Notes: generated by a model from the letters alone, not told the origin. Shown: positions 25,769 through 35,294, numbered from the stretch's first letter. The stretch is DNA of 64,000 nt from DASTFY01 sp963829955 (GCA_963829955.1 CAWHKS010000009.1:152860-216859), one strand, 5' to 3'. A program made the numbers and translations.

Positions 25769-28700
25769 TCACCCCCCCTCGTTGGCTCGCTCGCCGAGCA
25801 AACGGTCGATCTCTGACTGCACGTAGGCGACCGTGTCGGCGTCGCTCATCCCGGCGCCGCTGCGCACGGCAGCAGCGAACTCGGCCGGGCCGAGCACGTC
25901 CCGGGCGCGGTTCGCCTCGGCTGCGAGTTGCTTGGCGTCGCCCGGTTCGAAAGGAAAGGCGGCGTTGGCGTCAGCCGCCACGAGCGCGCCGTGGAGCACG
26001 GCGGCGGCCCGGTGCGCTCCGAGGTCGGCGAGGATGCCGAGCACGTGCCGCATCGAGAGCCACTGGTTCGCCCAGTCTCCGCCGCGGTACCAGACGTCAA
26101 TGACCTCGGCGAAGCCGCGCAGCCCGTCGGCCACGCGACCCTGTTGCGCCGACAGCCAGTGCACCTCGGTCAGCGCAAACGCTCGGATCCACCGGTTCCC
26201 GCCCTCGTTCCCGAGGTCAGCCGCCAGGCGCAGCGCCTGCTCGGCCCGCGCGCTGTCGCTGGCCCGCAGCGCCAGGCCGTGGGCATAGGCGGCCTGCGCG
26301 AGCGAGGTCGGGGAACCGCAGCGCTCGGCCGCGGCAGACGCTCGTTCAGCCACCATCGCCCCGCGGACGGCGTCACCGATCGACGTAGCGGCGACCGACG
26401 ACATGTACAGCGCGTGCGACAAGGCAGCCGGGGAACCGCTCGCCTCGGCAGCAGCGACGAAGCGCTCCATCCAGCGCAGTGCTTGCTGCGTCTCCCCGCT
26501 GTAGAACAGGGCGTTGCCGAGGACACGCTCGGCGAGGCCGCTCGACGGGACGCCAAGCTCCCCGGCGACGGCGATCGAGCGATGTGCCGACGAAATGGCG
26601 GTGTCGAGATCACCGCGCACCCAGCGCCCGTAGGCCGCGACGCCGAGCACGACCGGAGCCGCGGACGAGCCTTCGAAGCCCGTCATCTGCATCGTCGCCT
26701 CGGCCCAGTCGGCGATCTCGTAACGAACGCGACGGAAGGAGTACTCGTGCAGGCTGGCCACCAGCCTGGCGGCGATGGAGAGATCCCCCGCCCGCACGGC
26801 ACTGCCGTGGGCGGCGCGCAGGTTGTCGAGGTCGCGGTCGATCCGGGCCGCCCAGCGTCCCTCGTCGGCGCTGTCCAACTCGACGGCCGCCCGTTCGGCC
26901 ACGTCGACGAACCACTCTCTATGGCGCTCCTCGACGGGTGCGAGCGAGCCGGCGTACCTGAGGCGCTCCTGGCCGAACTCGCGCAATGTCTCGAGTAGGC
27001 GGTAGCGGGGCTCGTCGGGGTCCACCAGCTGCACCATCGACTTGTCGACCAGGTCGATCACGACGCGCGCCGAGCCTCCTCCTCCTCCTCCTCCTGTCCG
27101 ACCGGCGGCACCGCACACGGCGTCGGCGGCGTCGAGATCGAAGCTGCCGGCGAACGCAGAGAGGTTCGTGAAGGCCTCCTGGTCGGCGGGATCGAGGAGC
27201 TCGTAGGACCACTGGACGAGCGAGTGGAGGTTGCGGTGCCGCGGGTCGGCGCTCCCCCGCTGGCCTGCGAGCAGGGAGAAGCGCTGATCGAGCCGGGCGG
27301 CCAATGCCTCCACGCCGATCGACCGCATCCTCGCCGCGGCCATCTCGATCGCCAGCGGCAACCCGTCGAGGCGCCGGCAGATCTCCGCCACCGGCGCCAG
27401 GCTGCGGTCGTCGAGCCGGAATCCAGGGCGCGCTTCGGCCGCACGCTCGGCGAACAGCTGCACCGCAGCGGCGGTTCGGGCCTCGTCGCCCGCGCCCGCG
27501 GCGGGCACGCGCAGCGGCGCCAACATGTGGACGGACTCCCCCGGCAACCCGAGCGGCTCCCGACCGGTGGCCAGCACGATCAGCCGTGGACAACGCCGGC
27601 AGAGCCGTTGGACCAGAGGAACGACCGCGTCCAGGACATGCTCGCAGTTGTCGAGCACCAGCAGCACGGCCCGGTCCTGGATGAACTCCTCGATGGTCCG
27701 CGCCAGCGTGAGGTGCTGGCGCTGCTCGACGTCGAGCGCGCTCGCGATGAGCCTGATGGTGGCGTCCGCGTCGCGCACGGAGGCCAACTCGACGACGGCC
27801 ACCTGCCCGAACTGTTCGGCGCTGGCGGCCGCGACGGACATCGCTAGCCGTGTCTTGCCGACGCCCCCCGGCCCACAGATCGTGACGATCGGACGCTCCT
27901 CGAGCGCCTTCCGGACGGCCGTTATGTCGCCGGCCCGACCGATCAGCTGCGTGGGCTCCCGGCGCACCAGCGCGGCTCCAGCAGCGGGCGTCGAGCTGAT
28001 CGATGGTCGCAGCAGGGACGCGTCGTCCGCGAGGATCTGCGCCTCCAACGCCTGCGCCGCCGGAGAGAGGCTGAGGCCCATCTCGCGGAGCATCGAGCGC
28101 AAGTCGGCGCACCGGCGCAGCGCCTCGGCCTGCCGGCCGGCGCGGTAGAGGGCCAGCATCAGCTGGCGCCAGAATCGCTCCCGGAGGGGATGCTCGGCGA
28201 CGAGCGCTTCGAGCTCGGCCACCGGTCTGGCCTCCTCGCCGCGGTCGAGCAGGGCCTCGATCAGATCCTCCGTCACCGTCAGCCGTAGCTCCTTGAGGCG
28301 TAGCGCCTCCCCTCGCACCCCGGGCAACTCTGCGAACTCGCCGAAGGCGTCGCCGCGCCACAGTCCGAGGGCGCGTTCGAGCACCGGGATCCGGTCGGGG
28401 CCGGTGGCGGCACCAGCGAGGTCCTCGAAACGCGCGGCGTCCAGCTCGATCAGGTCGACGTCGATGGCGTAACCGGCCCCGCGGCCGCGAACGAACGGGG
28501 CGGGCCCGAGCGCACGCCGCAGACGCGAGACGTGACTCTGCAGCGTCGCCCGGGCAGACTCGGGAGGCTCCTCCTCCCACAGCGCCTCACAGAGGCGATC
28601 GACGCTGACCTCAGCCCCCCGGGCGGCGACGAGCACGGCGAGAAGCTGCCGGCGCTTCAACCCGTCGATCGGCACGAGCGTGCCGTCGCGCCGCACCTCC

Positions 28701-28792
28701 ACTGGACCGAGCACGTTGACAGCGAGGCCAGACACCACGGCGCCATTGTTGCCGGGCTTCTCTGCCTGCAGGGTGGTTGTCACGCGTGTCAT
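25769..28792 (-). CDS. SARP/AfsR-type regulator with BTAD, NB-ARC ATPase and TPR-like C-terminus
   Basis: Large regulator of about 1,007 residues. Winged-helix DNA-binding domain (NVLGPVEVRRDG, LKRRQLLAVLV, LQSHVSRLRRALG), bacterial transcriptional activation domain (RCADLRSMLREMGLSLSP), NB-ARC ATPase with Walker A CGPGGVGKTRLA and Walker B-like LLVLDNCEHVLD, then a winged helix (LVDKSMVQL) and a helical TPR-like tail. A run of seven glycines interrupts the ATPase/winged-helix junction (about 27,080-27,100). Such STAND regulators switch on secondary-metabolite or catabolic genes after ligand-driven ATP exchange. The ATG at 28792 is one of two plausible starts. It is divergent from the tautomerase/flavoenzyme pair, its likely targets. 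Confidence 0.85.
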   Translation of the reverse strand: MTRVTTTLQAEKPGNNGAVVSGLAVNVLGPVEVRRDGTLVPIDGLKRRQLLAVLVAARGAEVSVDRLCEALWEEEPPESARATLQSHVSRLRRALGPAPFVRGRGAGYAIDVDLIELDAARFEDLAGAATGPDRIPVLERALGLWRGDAFGEFAELPGVRGEALRLKELRLTVTEDLIEALLDRGEEARPVAELEALVAEHPLRERFWRQLMLALYRAGRQAEALRRCADLRSMLREMGLSLSPAAQALEAQILADDASLLRPSISSTPAAGAALVRREPTQLIGRAGDITAVRKALEERPIVTICGPGGVGKTRLAMSVAAASAEQFGQVAVVELASVRDADATIRLIASALDVEQRQHLTLARTIEEFIQDRAVLLVLDNCEHVLDAVVPLVQRLCRRCPRLIVLATGREPLGLPGESVHMLAPLRVPAAGAGDEARTAAAVQLFAERAAEARPGFRLDDRSLAPVAEICRRLDGLPLAIEMAAARMRSIGVEALAARLDQRFSLLAGQRGSADPRHRNLHSLVQWSYELLDPADQEAFTNLSAFAGSFDLDAADAVCGAAGRTGGGGGGGSARVVIDLVDKSMVQLVDPDEPRYRLLETLREFGQERLRYAGSLAPVEERHREWFVDVAERAAVELDSADEGRWAARIDRDLDNLRAAHGSAVRAGDLSIAARLVASLHEYSFRRVRYEIADWAEATMQMTGFEGSSAAPVVLGVAAYGRWVRGDLDTAISSAHRSIAVAGELGVPSSGLAERVLGNALFYSGETQQALRWMERFVAAAEASGSPAALSHALYMSSVAATSIGDAVRGAMVAERASAAAERCGSPTSLAQAAYAHGLALRASDSARAEQALRLAADLGNEGGNRWIRAFALTEVHWLSAQQGRVADGLRGFAEVIDVWYRGGDWANQWLSMRHVLGILADLGAHRAAAVLHGALVAADANAAFPFEPGDAKQLAAEANRARDVLGPAEFAAAVRSGAGMSDADTVAYVQSEIDRLLGERANEGG

Positions 28793-28867
28793 GCCAACGG
28801 CAGGCAGGCGGCAAGCGCGAACCGCCAGGATCGACAGCAACGGCCACCGAACTGAGGAGAAACCATC

Positions 28868-29092
28868 ATGCCGTTCGTCAACGTGAAGCTGATCAAGGGC
28901 GTCTTCGACGCCGGCCAGAAGCAGGAGATGATCGAGAAGCTGACCGACACCATGGTCGAGATCGAGGGCGAGGCCATGCGCCCCGTCACCTGGGTCACGA
29001 TCGAAGAGGTCGACAGCGGTGATTGGGGGATCGGCGGTAAGGCGCTCACCACGCAGGACGTGCACGACCTCCAGTCCGCCGGAGCGGGCTGA
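28868..29092 (+). CDS. 4-oxalocrotonate tautomerase family protein
   Basis: Tautomerase of 74 residues with the catalytic N-terminal proline right after Met (MPFVNVKLIKG), which becomes residue 1 after Met removal. GAGGAGA ribosome site. The C-terminal half (VTWVTIEEVDSGDWGIGG) fits the small tautomerase fold; these enzymes work as oligomers on enol/keto acids. A strong hairpin terminator follows. It faces away from the SARP-NB-ARC regulator. Confidence 0.85.
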   Translation: MPFVNVKLIKGVFDAGQKQEMIEKLTDTMVEIEGEAMRPVTWVTIEEVDSGDWGIGGKALTTQDVHDLQSAGAG

Positions 29093-29118
29093 GGGTCCGA
29101 ACGCGACCCCAAGGCGCT

Positions 29119-29153
29119 GACGGCGATGGGCGGCAACGTCGCCCATCGCCGTC
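29119..29153 (+). terminator. Hairpin terminator after the tautomerase gene
   Basis: A perfect 14-bp stem (GACGGCGATGGGCG pairing with CGCCCATCGCCGTC) with a 7-base loop, 27 bases after the tautomerase stop. There is no T-tract, as is usual for GC-rich actinobacterial terminators. Confidence 0.75.
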
Positions 29154-29240
29154 GCCTAGACCCTGTTCCCCTCAGTCCGAAGAGTTCCACCCGGGCCTGC
29201 ACTGCGTCGGCCCATCCCGCGATAGACGGAGGACCCACTG

Positions 29241-30440
29241 ATGAGCACGCAACTGACCACCGAACTCGCCGGTCCCGGCATCTCGACCAGCATGACGCCC
29301 GGCACCGCTCCCTTCCCTTCCCCTCAGCTGCTCGACATGATCCACGCCGGCGCCGCCACCGCCGACGCTCGAGCCCGCCTCGACGTGGACACCTTCGAGC
29401 AAATGCTGTCCGAGGGGCTGTTCCACATCCTTGTCCCGCCGGAGCTCGGCGGAGCCGGAGGCACACCCCGGCAGTGGTTCGACGCCACCCTCGCCGTCGC
29501 GCACGCTGACCCCTCCGCTGGTTGGATCGTCGCCCAGGGCGCCGTCCAGAACGCCTGGGTCGCCGTCGCGGCCGACGACCGCTTCGTCCGGGACTACTTC
29601 GCCACACGACAGACGATCGCGACCAGCGGCGCCGGACGCGTGCCCGCCGAGCTCATCGACGGCACCTACCTGGCGCGAGGCGCTCGCTGGCCCTACGTGT
29701 CGGGCTCCACGCACGCCGACTACGTCGGCGGCGCGGTCGTGATCGCCGGCCCTGACGGATCGCTCGAGACCCGTCTCGTGCTCCAACCAGTCGGGGCGGC
29801 GACGATCCGACCGACCTGGGACACGCTCGGCCTGCGAGCCACCGGCAGCAACGACGTCGACCTCGGCGAGCGCGTCGAGATCCCGGACTGGCTCACCTTT
29901 CCGTGGCCTGGTCTCGTCGTCACCCACCCAGGCGTTCTCGCCAACGCCACCACGGTGGGAGCGATGATCGCGTTCTCGGCGGCGGCCGTGCAGCTCGGCG
30001 CCGCCCGGCGGGCGATGGAGGTCGCGGCCCAATCGGCCGAGAGCAAGCGGCGTCCGCTCGAGAAGTCGCCGCTGGTCGAGCAGGCGCCGTTCATCCGCGG
30101 CTTCGCCGACATGCACGGCCGGATCGAGTTGGCCACTGCGGGGTTGCGTCACCTCCTCGACGACCTATGGAGCCGCGCCTGCGACGGAGAAGCTCCGGAC
30201 ACCGTCGGACGCGCCCGCCTCAGGCTGGCGGCCGCCGACGCCGTCACGACCGGCACCGACGTCGTGCGGACAGCCGCCCTGCTCGTCGGCGCCGACGCGA
30301 CACACCGCTCGCACCCGATGGAACGCCTCACCCGGGACAGCCAGATGCTCTCCCACCATGTGGCGGTCAACGCCCCGTCACAGGAACGCCTCGGCGCCGT
30401 GTTGCTCGGCTCCTACGACGGACCGCCCGGCGTGATCTGA
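29241..30440 (+). CDS. Acyl-CoA dehydrogenase-fold flavoenzyme (HsaA/monooxygenase-like)
   Basis: Protein of 399 residues with the acyl-CoA dehydrogenase fold: N-terminal helical part (FHILVPPELGGAGG), middle beta part (TSGAGRVPAELIDGTYLARGARWPYVSG; LGLRATGSNDVDL), and C-terminal helices. The conserved catalytic glutamate of true acyl-CoA dehydrogenases is not evident, and GLRATGSNDV is typical of the flavin-dependent hydroxylase side (HsaA, DszC). So a reduced-flavin monooxygenase is as likely as a dehydrogenase. No partner flavin reductase is visible. It may be controlled by the SARP-type regulator upstream. Confidence 0.75.
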   Translation: MSTQLTTELAGPGISTSMTPGTAPFPSPQLLDMIHAGAATADARARLDVDTFEQMLSEGLFHILVPPELGGAGGTPRQWFDATLAVAHADPSAGWIVAQGAVQNAWVAVAADDRFVRDYFATRQTIATSGAGRVPAELIDGTYLARGARWPYVSGSTHADYVGGAVVIAGPDGSLETRLVLQPVGAATIRPTWDTLGLRATGSNDVDLGERVEIPDWLTFPWPGLVVTHPGVLANATTVGAMIAFSAAAVQLGAARRAMEVAAQSAESKRRPLEKSPLVEQAPFIRGFADMHGRIELATAGLRHLLDDLWSRACDGEAPDTVGRARLRLAAADAVTTGTDVVRTAALLVGADATHRSHPMERLTRDSQMLSHHVAVNAPSQERLGAVLLGSYDGPPGVI

Positions 30441-30501
30441 CGGTACTTCCACAAACAGCCGTCGCTCACTCTTCGAGGAAGCGCCCTCCTACACTCCTCC
30501 C

Positions 30502-31668
30502 GTGACGCTTTGGCGGCGTTGGCGCGCCGACCTCGCCCGACCGGAGGTCCCAACGGGCCGGGAGGGGCTCGGTTTCCTGGTCGGCACGGCAGTGGTCATC
30601 GTCGTCGCCGCCCAGTTGACCGACCCGGGCACCGCCCTCGACTTGATCCTGCTGTCACCGGCGGTCGTCGCCTTCGTGCTCCGCGGCCTCATGCCGCGAC
30701 TGCCCGCCGAGCTGTTCGCCGTGATGGTCATCGTGCCCGTCGCGCTTGCCGTCGGGCGCGACGGCGCGCTGGAGGGAGCGTTCTTCCTCGCCGTAATGAT
30801 GGTGTACAACACGACGTCCCAACTCGGATCGTTGACCCGGGCGTTGATCATCACCGGCGCCGCGATGGCGCTCCCGTGGGTGGTGGCGGAGCAGATCGCT
30901 CCGGAGGCGGGGATCGCCTGGCAGCCGTGGGTCCTCGCCAACGTGTTCATCCTCAGCCTCGGGCGGGCCGTGTACCGGCAAGAACGGTTGATCGAGCAGC
31001 TGGAGCAGGCCCGTCGCGCGCTGGCCGACCAGGAGGTGGCCGAGGAGCGGCGGCGCATCGCCCGCGAGTTACACGACCTGGCCGGGCACACGCTGGCGGC
31101 GATGCTGCTCCACGTCACCGGCGCCCGGCACGTGCTGCGCCGGGATCTCGCCGAGGCCGAGCGGGCGTTGATCGACGCCGAGACGGTCGGCCGAGCGAGC
31201 CTCGACCAGATCCGGGCCACGGTCGCTTCCCTGCGCGCCGACGAACGAGGCACCGACCCGTCACTGGCCGGGGTGGCTGACATCGCCGCGCTCGTCGACG
31301 ACTACCGCCGCGCTGGCCTGGTCGTCGACATGGCGATCGATGAGTCGGCGGCCGAGCTGTCAGGGCCGGTCGGTGTTGCCGTCCACCGCGTCGCACGGGA
31401 GGGCCTGGCCAACGTAGCGCAGCACGCGCCGAACAACCATGTCGAGGTGCGGGTCGACCGTCACGGAGACGGTGTGCGCCTGCTCGTTGTCGATCGGGGA
31501 CGACCGGCGCCGGCGCCGGACCCTCAGGGTCTGCATTTCGGTCTTGTCGGCATGGCCGAGCGGACCCGGTCGGTCGGAGGTCGATTCGATGCTGGGCCAA
31601 CCCCGGACGGATGGCGCCTCGACGCCTACTTCCCGAGCGCGGGCGCTGATCAGTTCGTCCCGTCGTGA
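30502..31668 (+). CDS. NarL-type sensor histidine kinase (HisKA_3)
   Basis: Sensor kinase of 388 residues with five or so N-terminal membrane helices (AVVIVVAAQL, LFAVMVIVPVALAVG, AMALPWVV), a dimerisation domain with phosphoacceptor His in RRIARELHDLAGHTLAAML, and a compact HATPase_c with REGLANVAQHAPNN and LVGMAERTRSVGG. GTG start at 30502. Its stop overlaps the regulator start; regulator and ABC exporter follow. This layout is like DesK/DesR- or LiaS-like systems that sense membrane or drug stress and switch on the adjacent transporter. Confidence 0.88.
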   Translation: MTLWRRWRADLARPEVPTGREGLGFLVGTAVVIVVAAQLTDPGTALDLILLSPAVVAFVLRGLMPRLPAELFAVMVIVPVALAVGRDGALEGAFFLAVMMVYNTTSQLGSLTRALIITGAAMALPWVVAEQIAPEAGIAWQPWVLANVFILSLGRAVYRQERLIEQLEQARRALADQEVAEERRRIARELHDLAGHTLAAMLLHVTGARHVLRRDLAEAERALIDAETVGRASLDQIRATVASLRADERGTDPSLAGVADIAALVDDYRRAGLVVDMAIDESAAELSGPVGVAVHRVAREGLANVAQHAPNNHVEVRVDRHGDGVRLLVVDRGRPAPAPDPQGLHFGLVGMAERTRSVGGRFDAGPTPDGWRLDAYFPSAGADQFVPS

Positions 31669-32324
31669 TCCGCGTGGTGATCGTCGACGACCAGCCGGTG
31701 GTACGGGCCGGCGTCGCTCGCATCCTCGGACCCGCCGACGGCTTCGAGGTGGTCGCCGAATGCGACGACGGCGACGAGGTCCCCGCCGCCGTCGAACGGC
31801 ACCAGCCCGACGTGGTGTTGATGGACATCCGCATGCGCCGCGTCAACGGCGTCGCGGCCATCCGAGCTCTGTCAGCAGCTGCGAACCCGCCACCGGTACT
31901 GGTGCTCACCACGTTCGATGACGACGACGCGCTGTGGGACTCGCTCGACGCCGGCGCCGCAGGCTTCGTGCTGAAGGACGCCGCTGCAGAAGACATCATC
32001 GCCGCCGCGCGGGCGGTGGCCAACGGGGCCGCCTGGCTCGACCCGAAGGTCGCGCCGCGGGTACTGCACGCCTTCCGGTCGAACGCACGACCCCGCATCG
32101 TGGAGGCGGCTCGGATCGACGCCCTGACCGATCGGGAGCACGATGTCCTGCTCCACATGGCGCGCGGGGCGACGAACGCCGAGATCGCCGCCACCCTGTT
32201 CGTGAGCGAGCCCACCGTGAAGAGCCACATCAGCTCGATCTTCTCCAAGCTGGCCGTCCGTGACCGGGCGGCGGCCATCGTGTTCGCCTACGACCACGGC
32301 ATCGTCGGTCCCGGGGCAGGCTGA
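31665..32324 (+). CDS. NarL/LuxR-type response regulator
   Basis: Regulator of 219 residues. Receiver with phosphoacceptor Asp in VVLMDIRMRRVNG and LVLTTFDDDDALW, Lys in FVLKDAAAED; C-terminal LuxR helix-turn-helix (LTDREHDVLLHMARGATNAEIAATLFVSEPTVKSHISSI is the region, 32,123-32,250). Coupled to the kinase by a four-base overlap and followed within about 80 bases by the ABC transporter it likely controls. Confidence 0.9.
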   Translation: MIRVVIVDDQPVVRAGVARILGPADGFEVVAECDDGDEVPAAVERHQPDVVLMDIRMRRVNGVAAIRALSAAANPPPVLVLTTFDDDDALWDSLDAGAAGFVLKDAAAEDIIAAARAVANGAAWLDPKVAPRVLHAFRSNARPRIVEAARIDALTDREHDVLLHMARGATNAEIAATLFVSEPTVKSHISSIFSKLAVRDRAAAIVFAYDHGIVGPGAG

Positions 32325-32335
32325 GCGGGCCATCG

Positions 32336-32351
32336 TCCACCCACGGGTGGA
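32336..32351. promoter_or_regulatory. 16-bp palindrome upstream of the ABC exporter
   Basis: TCCACCC-ac-GGGTGGA is a perfect palindrome between the response-regulator stop and the ABC ATPase start (32403). Because the loop would be only two bases, a protein-binding site is likelier than a terminator, possibly for the adjacent NarL-type regulator (inference). Confidence 0.4.
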
Positions 32352-32402
32352 GGCGTGGAATCGACCGTGGACCGAGGCGCCCGACGGGGCGAGGCGCGCA
32401 CC

Positions 32403-33365
32403 ATGACCCTCATGTCGATCGCAATGACAAGCGTGCAGGTGGACGGGCCGCTCACCGCTGACGAACCCGTCGCATCGGTCGACAGGGTCGTGAAGCGCTA
32501 CGGGACCACCGAGGTCGTGCGCGGCGCCTCGTTCTCCGTCCATCGGGGCGAACTGTTCGGACTCCTCGGCACCAACGGCGCCGGTAAGACGACCACTGTC
32601 GAGATCCTCCAGGGCCTTCGTCGTGCAGACGGCGGCTCCGTTCAGGTCCTCGGCCTCGACCCGGCCGTGGAAGGGGACCGGCTGCGCCGTCGCATCGGTG
32701 CTCAACTGCAGAACGCCGCCCTGCCCGACCGGATGCGGGTCGGTGAAGCGCTGAACCTGTTCGCGGCCCTGCACCCGACCCCGCGCCCGACCGCTGAGCT
32801 CATCGAGGAGTGGCGACTCGGACCACTGCTGCGGAGTCACTACGGTTCGCTCTCGGGTGGCGAGCGGCAACGTCTGTTCGTTGCCCTGGCCCTGGTCGGC
32901 CGTCCCGATATCGTCTTCCTCGACGAGCTCACCCAGAACCTCGACCCTGTGGCCCGCCGCCATGCATGGGACGTCATCCGCCGTGTCCGCGACTCGGGCA
33001 CCACCGTTGTGCTCGTCACCCACGACGTCGAAGAAGCCGAGCGTCTCTGCGATCGCATCGTGGTCATGGACCGCGGGCGCGTGGTCGCCGACGGCACGCC
33101 GACGGCGATCGTCGAGGAGCTCGGTGGCGCGGCGACCGTGAGCTTCACCGACACCGACCTCGACGCCCGCACGCTCCGCGGCCTCCCCGGCGTTGACGTC
33201 GTCCGTCGGCACGGCCCGGAGGTGCACGTCGTGGGCACCGGTCCACTGCTCGCCTACGTCGGCGCGCACCTCGTCGCGCTCGGCCGACCACCACTCGACC
33301 TGCGCGTCCAGCGTCCGTCGCTCGAAGACCGCTTCGTCGCCCTCACCACGGAGTCAACGTCATGA
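32403..33365 (+). CDS. ABC transporter ATP-binding protein (drug/lipid exporter type)
   Basis: ATPase of 320 residues. Walker A GTNGAGKTTT, signature LSGGERQRL, Walker B IVFLDEL followed by TQNLDP (where most relatives have TTGLDP), and switch His in VTHDVEEAE. A C-terminal extension (VSFTDTDLDA...) is typical of DrrA/YadG-type exporters. The ATG at 32403 was preferred to an upstream reading. Its stop overlaps the permease start. Likely induced by the two-component pair upstream. Confidence 0.9.
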   Translation: MTLMSIAMTSVQVDGPLTADEPVASVDRVVKRYGTTEVVRGASFSVHRGELFGLLGTNGAGKTTTVEILQGLRRADGGSVQVLGLDPAVEGDRLRRRIGAQLQNAALPDRMRVGEALNLFAALHPTPRPTAELIEEWRLGPLLRSHYGSLSGGERQRLFVALALVGRPDIVFLDELTQNLDPVARRHAWDVIRRVRDSGTTVVLVTHDVEEAERLCDRIVVMDRGRVVADGTPTAIVEELGGAATVSFTDTDLDARTLRGLPGVDVVRRHGPEVHVVGTGPLLAYVGAHLVALGRPPLDLRVQRPSLEDRFVALTTESTS

Positions 33366-34165
33366 CCGCCATCACGACACACCAATCCGTCGATGCGGCT
33401 CGTCGGGCCCGAACCCTCCGCACGGTCGTCCTGCTCACCCGCAACGAGCTGCGTCTGTTGCGCCGCGAGCCCGGCGTGCTCGTCGGGCTGATTGCCTTCC
33501 CCGCTGTGACCGTGGTCATCCTCGCCGGCGTCTTCGGCTCGACGCCCGACCCCGAGTTCGGCGGTGTCGTGCCGAGCGAGCACTACATCGTCGGCTATGT
33601 CGGCGTCGTCCTCGCCTCGATGGGCCTCGTCACCCTCCCCGCCACCCTGGCCGAACACCGCGAGCGAGGCGTGCTGCGCCGCTACCGCGCCTCCGGGGTG
33701 GGGCCCGGCGCCCTCGTCGCCAGCCACATCGTGCTCGGTGCGGTCCTCGGCACCGCCGCCAGCGCGCTCGTCCTGGCCGTCGGCGCCGCCATCTACGGTG
33801 TCCCCGCCCCTGAGGATCCGGTTGCCACCATCGCCTGGTTCGTCGCCGGGTTGGCCTGTTTCATCGCCATCGGCGGCGCCCTGGGCATGCTCATGCCCAG
33901 CAGCCGTGCTGCGACCGCGCTCGGCAACCTCGTATTCGTTCCGATGTTCCTGCTCGGCGGCGGCGGCCCGCCACGCGAGGTCATGACCGACCCAATGCAG
34001 ACCCTGTCTGACCTGCTCCCACTCAGCCACCTCGTCGGAGGGCTGCGCCTCTCCTGGCTCGGCGCCACGGACGACCCGCACATGCTGTTGTGGCCGGTGG
34101 CCGTCGCCTTCGTCGCCGTCGCATTCGCCGTGCGCGCTGCCCGACACGGAAGCACCAACGGCTGA
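33362..34165 (+). CDS. ABC-2 type transporter permease
   Basis: Membrane protein of 267 residues with six predicted helices (VGLIAFPAVTVVILAG, YVGVVLASMGLVTLPA, GAVLGTAASALVLAVGA, LACFIAIGGALGMLM, VFVPMFLLGGGG, LLWPVAVAFVAVAFAV). The cytoplasmic loop HRERGVLRRYRASGVGP is typical of ABC-2 permeases, where it contacts the ATPase. Translationally coupled to the ATPase; exports an unknown lipophilic compound. Confidence 0.9.
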   Translation: MTAITTHQSVDAARRARTLRTVVLLTRNELRLLRREPGVLVGLIAFPAVTVVILAGVFGSTPDPEFGGVVPSEHYIVGYVGVVLASMGLVTLPATLAEHRERGVLRRYRASGVGPGALVASHIVLGAVLGTAASALVLAVGAAIYGVPAPEDPVATIAWFVAGLACFIAIGGALGMLMPSSRAATALGNLVFVPMFLLGGGGPPREVMTDPMQTLSDLLPLSHLVGGLRLSWLGATDDPHMLLWPVAVAFVAVAFAVRAARHGSTNG

Positions 34166-34233
34166 CGGTCCCGAAGTCTCGCGTCCCGCGAGGTCGCCGC
34201 CCGACTGCCGGCGATCGAGAGCAGCGACGGGGC

Positions 34234-34710
34234 TCAGGCGCCGTCGTTTCCGGACTCCGCCCGGGGGCGAACGACCGCGGGGAGCATCCTCATCGCATCG
34301 GCTTCGTTCAGTCGTGACGCTTCCTCGAGGACCTCGGGGGCAACCCAGTCTTGGAGCGGTGAACTGGTGGCTCGGTGTGCGCCCGATGTCGTGTGCTCCT
34401 CGGTCACGACGAGCAACGCGGCGTCGTCGAACCTGGCCGATAGTCGCAGGAGTGGCGGCCAGAGACGCCGGTGGACGAGCGTGACCTTGTTGTTCACGAG
34501 ACGCATGCGGGCCACGTCGGCAGAGTCGGCGAGGCTGTTGATCGCCTCGAAGATCTCGTGGCTCGCTGGGTGCGCCCACCAGCTCCCTGCGATCGGTTCG
34601 CCTGCAACGAGCTCCGCCAAGTTCGGGATCGGGCCCCTCGCGGACTCCAAGAGCACACCTTGCGCCTCGAGCAGCGCGCCGATATCCGGGCCCACGACGC
34701 ATCTTGACAT
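34234..34710 (-). CDS. Conserved hypothetical protein, 158 residues
   Basis: Soluble protein of a family seen widely in actinobacteria but, to my knowledge, without a function. Distinctive segments are LLESARGPIPNLAELVAGEP, SWWAHPASHEIFEAIN, NNKVTLVHRRLWPPLLRL and EEHTTSGAHRA. The arrangement of a short helical N-terminus and a WWxHP segment is characteristic. It is divergent from the SixA-like phosphatase, 71 bases apart. Confidence 0.7.
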   Translation of the reverse strand: MSRCVVGPDIGALLEAQGVLLESARGPIPNLAELVAGEPIAGSWWAHPASHEIFEAINSLADSADVARMRLVNNKVTLVHRRLWPPLLRLSARFDDAALLVVTEEHTTSGAHRATSSPLQDWVAPEVLEEASRLNEADAMRMLPAVVRPRAESGNDGA

Positions 34711-34781
34711 GTCCGAACGTTTCGTCGGACCGGACGTAACCGGACTCGACGGCTGGCCGCTGGACGTCCACGATATGAGCC

Positions 34782-35294
34782 GTGGGGACCGTCCATCGTC
34801 TACTCCTGCTGCGCCACGCGAAATCGAGCTGGAACCAGGCTGATCTCACCGACCATGACCGGCCCCTCGCGCCACGAGGACGTCGCGCTGCTGCTGCCCT
34901 GAGGGAGCACCTTCGAGGGCTCGCCGAGCCTCCCCAACTGGTGTTGTGCTCCTCGGCGGCACGAACGGTCGAGACATTGCAGCGGATTCGTCAGGCGCTG
35001 CCGGCGCTCACGTCGGTCCAGGTCGAGGAGGGGCTCTACGCGGCCGATTTCGACGAGCTGCTCGACTACGTCCAGCGGATGCCGTCGAGCGTGGCGTGCG
35101 CGATGCTCATCGGGCACAACCCGGGAATCGGCGACCTCGCCGTGACGCTCGCCGGCCACGGCGATCCCGTTGCGCGAGCGGCGATGGCAGCAAGGTTTCC
35201 AACGGCGGCGCTCGCTCACCTGACAATCGACGAGCAGTGGTCCGCCGTCGAACCTGGCGTCGCCACCCTCGAGGAGTTCTGGACCCCCCGCTGA
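34782..35294 (+). CDS. SixA-like phosphohistidine phosphatase
   Basis: Histidine phosphatase of 170 residues in the short SixA branch: LLLLRHAKSSWNQ with catalytic His, LCSSAARTVETLQRI with the second Arg, and the second catalytic His in LIGHNPGIGDLA. GTG start at 34782. SixA removes phosphate from phosphohistidine on phosphotransfer proteins; whether that holds here is not shown. Confidence 0.85.
   Translation: MGTVHRLLLLRHAKSSWNQADLTDHDRPLAPRGRRAAAALREHLRGLAEPPQLVLCSSAARTVETLQRIRQALPALTSVQVEEGLYAADFDELLDYVQRMPSSVACAMLIGHNPGIGDLAVTLAGHGDPVARAAMAARFPTAALAHLTIDEQWSAVEPGVATLEEFWTPR

Noticed and set aside
28793..29146. N-terminal extension of the SARP-NB-ARC regulator
   Set aside because: It would run over the tautomerase gene and has no domain character.
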